A DNA stretch of 64,000 nt, taken from assembly GCF_023499255.1 (NCBI RefSeq), contig NZ_CP092183.1:6692501-6756500 (forward strand), given 5' to 3'. Below the pieces are notes generated by a model. The model saw nothing but the letters and a program-made list of their open reading frames with translations. It had not been told where the DNA came from and ran no database searches. Positions 1 through 7,922 of this stretch are shown here, one piece after another; position 1 is the first letter of the stretch; the number at the start of each line of letters is the position of its first letter. Position numbers and translations under genes: made by a program. The DNA is from Couchioplanes caeruleus. GTDB taxonomy: Bacteria; Actinomycetota; Actinomycetes; Mycobacteriales; Micromonosporaceae.

Positions 1-244
1 GGCTGGGCTCCTCGGTGACCTCGAAACGGATCATGGGCCACTGCCTGAGGGCAGCAGCCAGCTCGGCGCCGGTGCCCGGCCTCCCGGTCCAGCTGCACTC
101 CGACCGCCGCATGCCGGGATCGACCGGCTGCGCAGTCCAATGCAGGGTGACCGGCGCGGTCAGGACGCGCGCGATCGCCCACTCGACGTGCTGGCACACG
201 GCGAGTGGGGTCGAGTGGACGTATACGACGCCACACGTTGGCAC
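1..244 (-). CDS. DUF3145 family protein, N-terminal part (cut by window edge)
   Basis: The reverse strand from 244 encodes 81 codons that run off the window. The start is a GTG (242-244) preceded by GGGAGG five bases upstream. The product begins VPTCGVVYVHSTP and contains VEWAIARVL, LHWTAQPVDPG and WPMIRFEVTEEPS, the pattern I know from the actinobacterial DUF3145 family (roughly 160-170 residues, function unknown). Only about half of the protein is present. The gene diverges from the small conserved gene at 488. Family recall is confident; no function can be inferred. Confidence 0.85.
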   Translation of the reverse strand, partial: MPTCGVVYVHSTPLAVCQHVEWAIARVLTAPVTLHWTAQPVDPGMRRSECSWTGRPGTGAELAAALRQWPMIRFEVTEEPS

Positions 245-432
245 GGTGACCTCCCGGAGACCGAGGTGCGTCTTCCCCTACGACCTCGACCGCGGTTGAT
301 CGTGCTCCATGATGCCGGGTGGTACGGATGGTGCGCCAGAGAAACCGCAATATCGACATGTGAATGGCCGTAGTGGCACACCTGACCTAACGGACCAGGC
401 CACTCCCGCGGTGCGGCCCTGCTGGGCTCGTG

Positions 433-438
433 TAGGCT
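433..438 (+). promoter_or_regulatory. -10 box TAGGCT
   Basis: TAGGCT fits the actinobacterial TANNNT -10 consensus and lies 49 bases before the GTG start at 488, leaving a short 5' leader that carries AAGGAG. No convincing -35 element is visible 16-18 bases upstream. Confidence 0.45.
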
Positions 439-487
439 TGCTCCGGCGTTTTATGCCGACACCCGTTCTTTTCCAAGGAGTACCGCC

Positions 488-817
488 GTGGCGAGCAACA
501 CCTCAAAGACCGCCCGCGCATCCGTCCGCGCCGGCCAGGCAGGCCAGGGTGGCGCCCTCAGCGTGCTCGGTGAGTTCAAGTACCTCATCCCGCTCGCGAA
601 CGGCCGTTTCGCGTACGTGCGCAACCTGACCAACGGCAAGACCAACCACCTGAAGACCGACTCGGACGCCTTCGTCGAGGAGATCCGTATCCTCGCCGCC
701 GCGGGCCACGGCGCCAAGATCCGGGCCGAGCTCCAGGGCCTCGACCAGGCTTTCCCGCAGCACGGCTGGAGCAGCACCGAGAAGCGTCTCGTCGACGCGG
801 GCGTCTTCGAGGGCTGA
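488..817 (+). CDS. Small conserved actinobacterial protein of unknown function
   Basis: 109 residues starting at GTG 488, chosen because AAGGAG (474-479) sits eight bases upstream. The first 25 residues are polar and Ala/Gly/Ser-rich and look disordered. The rest is a compact, charged domain with FKYLIPLANGRFAYVRNL and a run resembling a strand-turn-strand DNA- or RNA-binding fold, but I recognise no named domain. There is no signal peptide or membrane segment. It has its own promoter and a strong terminator, so it is monocistronic. I do not assign a function. Confidence 0.8.
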   Translation: MASNTSKTARASVRAGQAGQGGALSVLGEFKYLIPLANGRFAYVRNLTNGKTNHLKTDSDAFVEEIRILAAAGHGAKIRAELQGLDQAFPQHGWSSTEKRLVDAGVFEG

Positions 818-835
818 GCCTCCGCAACGCGCCAG

Positions 836-871
836 GGCGCTCCCAGGGTTTCGTACCCGGGAGCGCCTTTT
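836..871 (+). terminator. Intrinsic terminator after the gene at 488-817
   Basis: GGCGCTCCC (836-844) pairs with GGGAGCGCC (859-867). An inner GGGT/ACCC pairing (846-849 with 855-858) extends the stem past one bulged A. TTTT (868-871) follows at once. This is a classic Rho-independent terminator 19 bases after the stop codon. Confidence 0.9.
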
Positions 872-1020
872 CGCATCCACCGAAGATCACGACAAGTTGA
901 TCAGCCCCCGTCGGACCAGGCGGGTGGAAAGCCGGCCGTGGCGGACCGGGGAGTCAGGCCAAGGCCTACAGGCCGGCCGGGGACCGCGCGGCCACGCCGG
1001 GAACCCAGAGCCCGGCCGCA

Positions 1021-1240
1021 GCCGAACCGGGCGAAGCCGAACCGGGCGAAGCCGAACCGGGCGAAGCCGAGCCGAGCCCGATAGCCGCCCGGTCGCAGCC
1101 GAAGCCGGCCGGGAGAAAGCCGAGCCGAGCCCGATGGCTCGGGGGCAGCCGAAGCCGAGGCCGGACGAAAGCCGAGCCGACCCCGATAGCCCGGCCGCAG
1201 CCAGGGCCGGCGCGGCGAAAAGCCGAGCCGAGCCGGAGCA
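1021..1240. repeat. GCCGAACCGGGCGAA tandem repeats and degenerate derivatives
   Basis: The 553-base gap 818-1370 holds no credible gene. Its middle is repetitive: GCCGAACCGGGCGAA occurs three times head to tail at 1021-1065. Then GCCGAGCCGA followed by a CCCGAT-like stretch recurs about every 50 bases (near 1066, 1120, 1172 and 1222), interspersed with GCAGCCGAAGCCGG and AGGAAGC motifs. The long open frames across it arise from the low-complexity composition (strings of Arg, Ala, Gly, Pro). It lies downstream of both flanking genes, so it is a convergent spacer rather than a promoter region. Confidence 0.7.
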
Positions 1241-1370
1241 GCCCGAGGGCAGGAAGCCGGCCCGGGCAAAGGCAGGAAGCTGGACCGGCGAAGAGCGAAA
1301 GCCGGCCCGGGTGAGGGCCGAAAGCCCCGACCGAGGCCCGGCGACACGCCGGAGCAGAGCCGGGACCGGC

Positions 1371-2063
1371 TCAGGTCAGGAGCTCGACCTCGCCGGTGTC
1401 GAGGTCGTACACGGCGCCCGCGATGCTCACCGTGCCCGCCGCCACCGCTTCCGGCACGCCGGCGATGTCGCGCATGCGGCGTACGGTCCGGGTGACGTGG
1501 GCGCGCATCGCCTTGGCCGCCACGTCCGGGTCGTCGAGGCCCACGCTGTGCACCGCCGGGGCGATCTCGTCGACCAGGTAGCCCAGGTCGCCGCCCGGGT
1601 TGTCGCCCGCGCGCAGGGACTGCACGGTCGCGTCGACCGCGCCGCAGCGGACGTGGCCCAGGATCATGATCAGGGGGACGTTGAGGGCGGAGACCGCGAA
1701 GCCGACCGAGCCCAGCACCGCGCGGTCCACGACGTGGCCGCCGGAGCGGACCACGCAGATGGAGCCGAAGGTCTGGTCGAAGATCGCTTCGAGCGGTACC
1801 CGCGAGTCGATGCAGCCCACGACGACGGCGTGCGGCAGCTGACCACTGGAGGCGGCGGCCGCCGCGGCGACGTCGTGGCCGTGCTCCGGCTTGCCGGTGA
1901 CGAAGCGGCGGTTGCCGGCCATCAGCTCGGCGAGGGCGTCGGCAGGCAGCATGATCCGCTCCTGGACGACGGCGGTCCCGGCCGGTGCCGGGGAGACCGG
2001 TACGGCATCGGGTACGGAGGGCGCGGAGGCCGTGGGCAGCGAGGCAGGGGTCGGACCCGTCAT
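1371..2063 (-). CDS. Beta-class carbonic anhydrase
   Basis: 230 residues; interconverts CO2 and bicarbonate, presumably in the cytoplasm. The zinc ligands of the beta class are present: C84-x-D86-x-R88 in VGCIDSRVP, and H137-xx-C140 in GHVRCGAV. The stretch that usually reads RNAGN reads RSGGH (106-110), an unusual substitution next to the active site. The first 35 residues are a Pro/Ala/Thr-rich extension that most family members lack; Met38 could be an alternative start. There is no clear signal sequence. It is divergent from the alpha/beta hydrolase at 2258. Confidence 0.9.
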   Translation of the reverse strand: MTGPTPASLPTASAPSVPDAVPVSPAPAGTAVVQERIMLPADALAELMAGNRRFVTGKPEHGHDVAAAAAASSGQLPHAVVVGCIDSRVPLEAIFDQTFGSICVVRSGGHVVDRAVLGSVGFAVSALNVPLIMILGHVRCGAVDATVQSLRAGDNPGGDLGYLVDEIAPAVHSVGLDDPDVAAKAMRAHVTRTVRRMRDIAGVPEAVAAGTVSIAGAVYDLDTGEVELLT

Positions 2064-2257
2064 GGCTCCGATTCTCTACGAAGAGGAGCCGCAGCACAGG
2101 CTGTGCGAGGCACATCACGTCCCGAAGGCCGTACGCGTGGTCGGGGCGGCCTCGAGGCGCAGTGGAAGATCCGGTCGGACAGTGGCTTTTCCGGCGATCG
2201 AGAGTGATGCTGATTACCCGTGGGTACAACGGGGCCGTGCGATACACGGAGGTGCCC

Positions 2258-3211
2258 ATGTCGGAGCGCTCGGAGCTCACCCTCGCCGACGGCGTTCGAC
2301 TGCACGTCGAGACGTCCGGTCCGGCGGACGCGCCGGTGACCGTCGTGCTGCTGCACGGATGGTGCCTGGACCGACGGACGTGGCACCACCAGATGCGAGC
2401 TCTGCAGGGTACGGACGTGCGGGTGGTCGCGTACGACGCGCGGGGGCACGGGCTCTCCGGTGTCACGCGGCTGCGGTCGGCCACGGTGGGGCAGCTCGGC
2501 GACGATCTGGCGGAGGTGCTGGACGCGTACGCCCCTTCGGGCCCCGTCGTGCTGGCGGGGCACTCGCTGGGCGGCATGACGATCATGGAGTACGCCGACT
2601 CGTACCCGGAGGACTTCGCGCAGCGCGTCGCCGGCCTGGTGTTCGTCTCGACCACCGCCGAGGGCGCCACCCACACCTGTTACGGCCTGCCCACCCCGTT
2701 GACGCCGTTCCTGCGCGCCGCGGAGCAGACCGGCGCGGGTGTGCTGGCCCGGCTCGGCGCGTGGCGGCCGCACCGTGCGGTCCTGCCGGCGCTGCGGCCG
2801 GGGGTGCGCTGGCTGCTGTTCGGCGACGAGTACGACGACCGTGACCTGCAGATGGTCATGTCGGCGGTGGGCCGGGCGTCGCTGCGGTCGATCGGCGGCT
2901 TCCGGAACTCGGTGGGCAACCAGCACCGCCTCGACACGCTCGCGACGCTGGGTGACGTGCCCGCCGCGGCGCTGGTCGGCGACCGGGACCGGCTGACCCC
3001 GCCGCCGTGCGCGGAGTCGATCGCGGAGGCGCTGCCCGGAACCGAGCTGACGGTGTGCGAGGGCGCCGGGCACATGCTGATGATGGAGCGCCCGGAGCTG
3101 GTCACCACGGCGCTGAGCGCGGTCGTGGCGAAGGCGGCGGAGAGCACCGCCGCGCAGCGCCGCCGCCGGTTGAGCCGCGCCCGCCGCGACGGCTACGACC
3201 AGGCGGCCTGA
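2258..3211 (+). CDS. Alpha/beta hydrolase
   Basis: 317 residues. Start ATG 2258 is chosen over upstream in-frame starts because GGAGG (2248-2252) lies five bases before it. It has the alpha/beta-hydrolase layout: oxyanion region LLHGWCLDRRTW (31-42), nucleophile elbow GHSLGG with Ser103, acid in GDRDRL (Asp244) and catalytic His272 in GAGHML. A cap domain lies between about 130 and 215. The C-terminal 25 residues are Arg-rich and basic. Substrate is not predictable; family members include esterases, epoxide hydrolases and haloperoxidase-like enzymes. Confidence 0.88.
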   Translation: MSERSELTLADGVRLHVETSGPADAPVTVVLLHGWCLDRRTWHHQMRALQGTDVRVVAYDARGHGLSGVTRLRSATVGQLGDDLAEVLDAYAPSGPVVLAGHSLGGMTIMEYADSYPEDFAQRVAGLVFVSTTAEGATHTCYGLPTPLTPFLRAAEQTGAGVLARLGAWRPHRAVLPALRPGVRWLLFGDEYDDRDLQMVMSAVGRASLRSIGGFRNSVGNQHRLDTLATLGDVPAAALVGDRDRLTPPPCAESIAEALPGTELTVCEGAGHMLMMERPELVTTALSAVVAKAAESTAAQRRRRLSRARRDGYDQAA

Positions 3212-3354
3212 CCGGGCGGCGAAGGGTCGCAAACGGCCGGCAGGCGTGCCGCCGTCGACTCGACCACCCCGGTAGGAGTAAGTTCGATTGCCCCCTTCGC
3301 ACGGTACGCGGCGGCGGCAGCCAGCTGATCCACAAGCGGGGAGCACTGACCGAC

Positions 3355-5475
3355 TTGAGCGACGCCCATGTCCTGCAGCAGGAGATCGCTGCCGAGCAGA
3401 AGCACGTCGACCGGGTGTACGCCCGCCTGGCCGAGCTTCGCCGGGAGGCGTCCCGCGCCGAGAAGGAGGGCTACAAGCTCGCCGGCGTGGGCACGTTCGG
3501 CGCCCTCGTGGAGCGCGACGCGATGGTGTTCCACGCGGCGCGGCGACGGCACGCGCTCGACACCGAGTACGAGGGGCTGGTCTTCGGCCGCCTGGACCTG
3601 AAGACCGGCGCGGTGCACTACGTGGGCCGCATGGGCATCCGCGACGAGGACTCCCAGTCGCTGGTGGTGGACTGGCGGGCCCCGGCCGCGGCCGCGTTCT
3701 ACCGGGCGACGCCCGCTGAGCCGCTCGGGGTGGTCCGGCGCCGGATGATCCAGTCGGCGCGCGAGCACGTCACGAACATCGAGGACGACCTGCTGGATCC
3801 GGAGGCGGCGCCGCCGGACATGCGCGTGGTCGGCGACGGCGCCCTGCTGGCCAGCCTCTCGAAGGCGACCGGGCGCGGCATGCGCGACATCGTCGCCACG
3901 ATCCAGCGTGAGCAGGACGAGGCGATCCGCTCCCCCGCGTCCGGCGTGACGATCGTGACCGGCGGACCGGGTACCGGCAAGACCGCCGTCGCGCTGCACC
4001 GCGCCGCGTACCTGTTGTATTCGGACCGGGGCCGGTTCGCCGGCGGCGGCATCCTGGTGGTCGGCCCGTCCGGGGTGTTCGTCGACTACATCGCGACCGT
4101 GCTGCCGTCGCTGGGTGAGGACACCGCGACGCTGCGGTCGCTGGGCTCGCTGGTTCCCGGGTACGACGCCACCCGGGTCGACCCCACCGACGTGGCGGCG
4201 GTCAAGGGCTCGCTGCGGATGCGCCGGGTGCTCGAGCGCGCGTCGCACGACGCGGTGCCGGGCGGGCCGACCGAGCTGCGCCTGCTGTACCGGGGCACGC
4301 TGCTGCGCCTGGACGCCGCTGAGCTGGACCGCATCCGGCGCAAGGCGCTGCCGCGGGGCGCGCGCCGCAACGAGGTCCGGGGCACCGGCTTCGACCGGAT
4401 CTTCGACGCGTTGTGGGCGCAGGCGCGCGGGGCCGTCCGCAACCTGCCGGAGAAGCCGGAGTTCGAGTCGGAGCTGGCCGACCGCGCCGACTTCCGGGAC
4501 TTCCTGCGCGCCTGGTGGCCCCGGTTCACGCCGATGCGGGTGCTGCGGTGGCTGGCGGAGCCGGCCCGGCTGCGGGCGTACGCGAACGGGCTGTTGTCGA
4601 GGGACGAGATCGCGCTGCTGCAGGGCTCGTTCGACGGCCTGGCGGAGCACGGCCCCACGATCGCGGACGTGGCGCTGCTCGACGAGCTCGACGAGCTCAT
4701 GGGGCGCCCGCGCAGGGCGCAGCAGAAGACGAAGAACCCGTTCCACGTACGCGACGGGGTGCAGGAGGTCAGCACGTACGCGGACCGCCAGGCCGCCGCC
4801 CGCGCGCAGGCCGTGCAGCGCGACGAGGACTACCGCGACTACGCCCACGTGGTGGTGGACGAGGCGCAGGACGTGTCGCCCATGCAGTGGCGCATGATCG
4901 GCCGGCGGGGCGCGTACGCGTCGTGGACGATCGTCGGCGACCCGGCGCAGACGGCCTGGTCGGGCGATGTCGGCGAGCTGGACCGGGCGCGCGAGAAGGC
5001 GCTGGGCACGCGCAAGCGCAACACGTACGCGCTGACCACCAACTACCGGAACTCCTCGGAGATCTTCGCGGTGGCGGCCGGGGTGATCCGCACGATCATG
5101 CCGGACCTGCCGCTGCCCCGGGCGGTGCGCAGCACGGGCGTGGAGCCGGTCGACCTGGTGGTGCCGGCCGCGGAGCTGCCCGAGGTGGCCCGGCAGGCGG
5201 TGGAGAAGCACCTGGCCGACGTGGACGGCACGATCGGCGTGATCACGCCGGTGCCGCGGCGCGCCGAGATCGCCGCGTGGGTGGCCGGGCTGCCGGAGCG
5301 GGTCCAGGTCGTGACGGCCCTGGAGGCCAAGGGCATGGAGTACGACGCGGTGGTGCTGATCGAGCCGGCGGAGATCGCCACGGATGCCAGCGGCGTGCGG
5401 ACGCTGTACGTCGCGCTGTCCCGCGCGACGCAGCGGCTCACCACCGCCGGCACCCGGCCCTGGCAGAGCCTTTAG
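3355..5475 (+). CDS. HelD/HelR-like RNA polymerase-associated SF1 helicase
   Basis: 706 residues from a proposed TTG start at 3355 (reads L/MSDAHVLQQEI); GGGGAG sits 11 bases upstream and CTG 3346 is a possible alternative. An N-terminal coiled coil (about 1-50, QQEIAAEQKHVDRVYARL) precedes a UvrD/Rep-type motor: Walker A GGPGTGKT (203-210), Walker B VVVDEAQD (about 500-507), motif III region WTIVGDPAQTAW, then TTNYRNSSEIF, ALEAKGMEYDAV and YVALSRATQRL near the C-terminus. HelD proteins bind RNA polymerase, insert the coiled coil into its channels and recycle stalled enzyme; the Streptomyces HelR group also protects it from rifampicin. I saw no rifampicin-associated inverted repeat upstream. 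Confidence 0.85.
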   Translation: MSDAHVLQQEIAAEQKHVDRVYARLAELRREASRAEKEGYKLAGVGTFGALVERDAMVFHAARRRHALDTEYEGLVFGRLDLKTGAVHYVGRMGIRDEDSQSLVVDWRAPAAAAFYRATPAEPLGVVRRRMIQSAREHVTNIEDDLLDPEAAPPDMRVVGDGALLASLSKATGRGMRDIVATIQREQDEAIRSPASGVTIVTGGPGTGKTAVALHRAAYLLYSDRGRFAGGGILVVGPSGVFVDYIATVLPSLGEDTATLRSLGSLVPGYDATRVDPTDVAAVKGSLRMRRVLERASHDAVPGGPTELRLLYRGTLLRLDAAELDRIRRKALPRGARRNEVRGTGFDRIFDALWAQARGAVRNLPEKPEFESELADRADFRDFLRAWWPRFTPMRVLRWLAEPARLRAYANGLLSRDEIALLQGSFDGLAEHGPTIADVALLDELDELMGRPRRAQQKTKNPFHVRDGVQEVSTYADRQAAARAQAVQRDEDYRDYAHVVVDEAQDVSPMQWRMIGRRGAYASWTIVGDPAQTAWSGDVGELDRAREKALGTRKRNTYALTTNYRNSSEIFAVAAGVIRTIMPDLPLPRAVRSTGVEPVDLVVPAAELPEVARQAVEKHLADVDGTIGVITPVPRRAEIAAWVAGLPERVQVVTALEAKGMEYDAVVLIEPAEIATDASGVRTLYVALSRATQRLTTAGTRPWQSL

Positions 5476-5524
5476 TCCGCTTGTGGGTGGCGGTGGGGTG
5501 GTTTGGACGGGGTGAGGGCCGCTC

Positions 5525-6451
5525 TCAGGGCCGCGGCACGGCGACCGCGGTGTACGGGGTCGTCGGCGTGGGCGTGGTGGTGAAGCGCGCGTTCGGCAGG
5601 TAGAGGCGCTTGCCGTACTCGGCGATCGTGGTCGGGACGTCGAAGCCGGGGCTGGTGGTGCGGCTGACCACGGTGCCCTTCGTCGCGTGCCGGTTCAGCT
5701 GGATCCTCGCGACGACGTTGAGCCGGTTCTGCACCACGTAGAGGGTGGCGCCGCGCAGCCACAGGCCGTCGCCGTTGGGCACCGACTCGCCGCCGAGGTC
5801 GATCTCCCTGGTCACGCCGCTGTACGACGTACGGAAAAGCTTGCCCGTGCCGGACTGCACGACGATCAGGCCGCGCCCGTCCGGGGTGCCCGTGATGCCG
5901 TTGGCGTTGATGCCGTCGGCGTAGACGATGGCTCCGGTCAGCGGCACCGGCACCGCCTCGGCGGGCAGGCTGCCGTGGCGGCCCAGCGGCAGCTTGAACA
6001 GCACCGGGTTGGTCGAGTCGGTGAACCAGGCCGCCCCGCCGGTGAGCGTGACGTCGTTGATGAACGACGGCACGGTCTGCAGCCGGTACGACCGCAGCAC
6101 CCTGCCGGTCGCGGCGTCGAGCACGCGGGCGTCGCCCCCACTGCCACCGGCGACGAACAGCCGGCCACGGTGGTCGATCTTCATGCCGAGCGACGGCGTG
6201 CCGGGGCCCTGGCTGATCACGTCGCCGCGGCCGGTGCGCAGGCTCACGCGGTAGATGTCGCCGTCGGCGCGGGAGCCGAAGTACGCGTACGGCAGCTTGC
6301 CGATGGCGATGCCCTCCGGCTGGAAACCGTCGGGGAGCCGGACCACCGTCGGCCAGAAGCCGCTGTGGGTGGGGGCGGCGGCCGCGGACGGCGCGGCGGC
6401 GGTGACGGCGAGCGCGGTCAGGGCAACAATCGCGAGGGTGCGTCTGGACAT
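5525..6451 (-). CDS. Secreted beta-propeller protein (SMP-30/gluconolactonase-like)
   Basis: 308 residues, ATG 6449-6451 with GGAGGG about ten bases upstream. The N-terminus is a Sec signal peptide (MSRRTLAIVALTALAV, cleavage near SAAAAPT). The mature part shows repeated propeller-type strands such as PDGFQPEGIAIGK, HRGRLFVAGGSGGDARVLD and GINANGITGTPDGRGLIVV, typical of extracytoplasmic SMP-30/NHL-like proteins. Catalytic metal ligands of true gluconolactonases cannot be placed with confidence, so only the fold is assigned. It is divergent from the CDF transporter at 6584. Confidence 0.75.
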   Translation of the reverse strand: MSRRTLAIVALTALAVTAAAPSAAAAPTHSGFWPTVVRLPDGFQPEGIAIGKLPYAYFGSRADGDIYRVSLRTGRGDVISQGPGTPSLGMKIDHRGRLFVAGGSGGDARVLDAATGRVLRSYRLQTVPSFINDVTLTGGAAWFTDSTNPVLFKLPLGRHGSLPAEAVPVPLTGAIVYADGINANGITGTPDGRGLIVVQSGTGKLFRTSYSGVTREIDLGGESVPNGDGLWLRGATLYVVQNRLNVVARIQLNRHATKGTVVSRTTSPGFDVPTTIAEYGKRLYLPNARFTTTPTPTTPYTAVAVPRP

Positions 6452-6518
6452 GGGGGTGGTTCCCTCCAGGCGAGGCGGTTTGGTGAGTCATACCCCGGCA
6501 ACGACAATCGAGTTCAAC

Positions 6519-6552
6519 TTGCATACATAGCGATACGAACATACGTTTGCCG
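6519..6552. promoter_or_regulatory. A/T-rich candidate operator between divergent genes
   Basis: Within very G+C-rich DNA this short stretch contains CATAC, GATAC and CATAC spaced 10 and 8 bases apart, with ACATAG and AACATACG. It lies 32 bases before the CDF exporter start and 68 bases before the secreted propeller gene. Its position and composition suggest a metal-responsive repressor site, but no regulator is encoded next to it. Confidence 0.3.
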
Positions 6553-6583
6553 GGGCGCGGGGCGAGGACGGAAGGTGGGGGGC

Positions 6584-7501
6584 ATGGGAGCCGGGCACGA
6601 CCACGGCGGGCAGGCGCTGCGCGCGGGCGAGCGCCACCGCTCGCGGCTGTGGTGGGCGGCCGGGCTGCTGGCCGCGTTCATGCTGGTCGAGGCGGCCGCC
6701 GCGCTGCTGAGCGGATCGCTGGCGCTGCTCTCCGACGCCGGGCACATGTTCACCGACGTCCTCGGCATCGCCATGGCGCTCGCGGCCATCCACGCCGCCG
6801 GCCGCGCCCACACGGACTCGCAGCGCACCTTCGGCCTCTACCGGCTCGAGGTGCTGGCCGCCCTGGGCAACGCGCTGCTGCTCACCGGCGTCGCCGTCTA
6901 CGTGCTGGTCGAGGCCGTCCGGCGGTTCTCCGACCCGCCGCAGGTGCCGGCCGGGTCGATGCTGGTCGTGGCCGTCGGCGGCCTGGTGGTCAACCTGATC
7001 GCGTTCGGGCTGCTGCGCTCGGGCGCCAAGGAGAGCCTCAACGTGCGTGGGGCGTACCTCGAGGTCGTCGGCGACCTGCTGGGCTCGGCGGGCGTGATTC
7101 TCGCGGCGGTCGTCATCGCGACCACCGGATGGGCGTACGCGGACCCGATCGTGGCCGTGATCGTCGCGCTCATGATCCTGCCCCGGACGTTCGCGCTGGC
7201 CCGCTCCGCCGTGCGCATCCTGGTGCAGGCCGCCCCGGCGCACCTCGACATGACCCGGGTGCGGGACCGGCTGGCCGCCGTGCCGGGCGTCTGCGACGTG
7301 CACGACCTGCACGTCTGGACGCTCACCTCCGGCATGGACGTGGCATCGGCGCACCTGAGCCTCGTCCCGGACGCCGACCTCGGCTCAGTCCTTGCGTCCG
7401 CCCGCGAGGCGCTGCACGATGATTTCCACATCGACCACGCGACGCTGCAGGCGGAGCCGGTCACCGCCGGCCACCGATCCTGTACGCCCGCAGGCTGGTG
7501 A
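6584..7501 (+). CDS. CDF-family cation efflux transporter (CzcD/ZitB-like)
   Basis: 305 residues from ATG 6584, preceded by AAGGTGGGGGG. It should export Zn2+ or a related divalent cation by proton antiport. The His-containing N-terminus (GAGHDHGG) is followed by about six membrane helices. The metal-site motifs are visible: SDAGHMFTDVLG in helix II and VVGDLLGSAGVI in helix V (this helix V motif has D where the family usually has D/H pairs). The cytoplasmic C-terminal domain carries VHDLHVWTL and the terminal FHIDHATLQ. It is slightly longer than minimal CDFs at the C-terminus. An A/T-rich candidate operator lies just upstream. Confidence 0.92.
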   Translation: MGAGHDHGGQALRAGERHRSRLWWAAGLLAAFMLVEAAAALLSGSLALLSDAGHMFTDVLGIAMALAAIHAAGRAHTDSQRTFGLYRLEVLAALGNALLLTGVAVYVLVEAVRRFSDPPQVPAGSMLVVAVGGLVVNLIAFGLLRSGAKESLNVRGAYLEVVGDLLGSAGVILAAVVIATTGWAYADPIVAVIVALMILPRTFALARSAVRILVQAAPAHLDMTRVRDRLAAVPGVCDVHDLHVWTLTSGMDVASAHLSLVPDADLGSVLASAREALHDDFHIDHATLQAEPVTAGHRSCTPAGW

Positions 7502-7564
7502 ACCAAGTCCCGAAACCTCCTCGCATCCCTACACTTGGTCACTGACCAACAGCGGAGGGACATC

Positions 7565-7876
7565 ATGAGTCAGTCGGTCATCCATCAACCCCGAGTGGCC
7601 TGGGACGGCGCCCGCGCCTTCGTCCGGGCCGCCGGCGGACCGGGCTACGACGCTTTTGCCGGCCGTATCCTCAGCCGGCTGGGCACCGACCTCTACGGCG
7701 AACTGTCCAACACCCGTCAGCGCCTGCTCGCGGCGTCGGTGGAGAGCAGTGACAACGACCGCTTCGCCGTGGACATCGAGGCCAGCCGGTGGCGCGTACG
7801 CCTCGAGGACCTGCTGCGCAACCGCCCGGACCTCATCCCCGTCGTCCAGCAGCTCACCGAGGCGGCGCCCCGGTAG
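7565..7876 (+). CDS. Hypothetical protein, 103 residues
   Basis: Start ATG 7565 with GGAGGGA ending four bases upstream; an earlier in-frame start at 7535 lacks such a site. The product is soluble and mostly helical, with LSNTRQRLLAASVESSDNDRFAVDIEASRWRV-type amphipathic segments ending in PVVQQLTEAAPR. I recognise no domain. The end resembles the short helical regions that precede toxin- or peptidase-associated modules in actinomycetes, but this is too weak to name. The methyltransferase follows after 46 bases. Confidence 0.65.
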   Translation: MSQSVIHQPRVAWDGARAFVRAAGGPGYDAFAGRILSRLGTDLYGELSNTRQRLLAASVESSDNDRFAVDIEASRWRVRLEDLLRNRPDLIPVVQQLTEAAPR

Positions 7877-7922
7877 CGCCGGATCCTCGCCAGGACGGGG
7901 CCCATTTGGGATCATCTGCACC

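Noticed and set aside
901..2676. Long open frame on the reverse strand through the repeats and across the carbonic anhydrase gene
   Set aside because: Low-complexity Arg/Pro/Ala composition, overlaps two well-supported genes, and no family motif.
3212..3354. Rifampicin-associated element before the HelD-like gene
   Set aside because: No long inverted repeat of the expected type is visible in this gap.
5687..7501. A 604-residue version of the CDF transporter
   Set aside because: The first 299 codons are antisense to the secreted propeller gene; ATG 6584 has a ribosome site and gives the normal family length.
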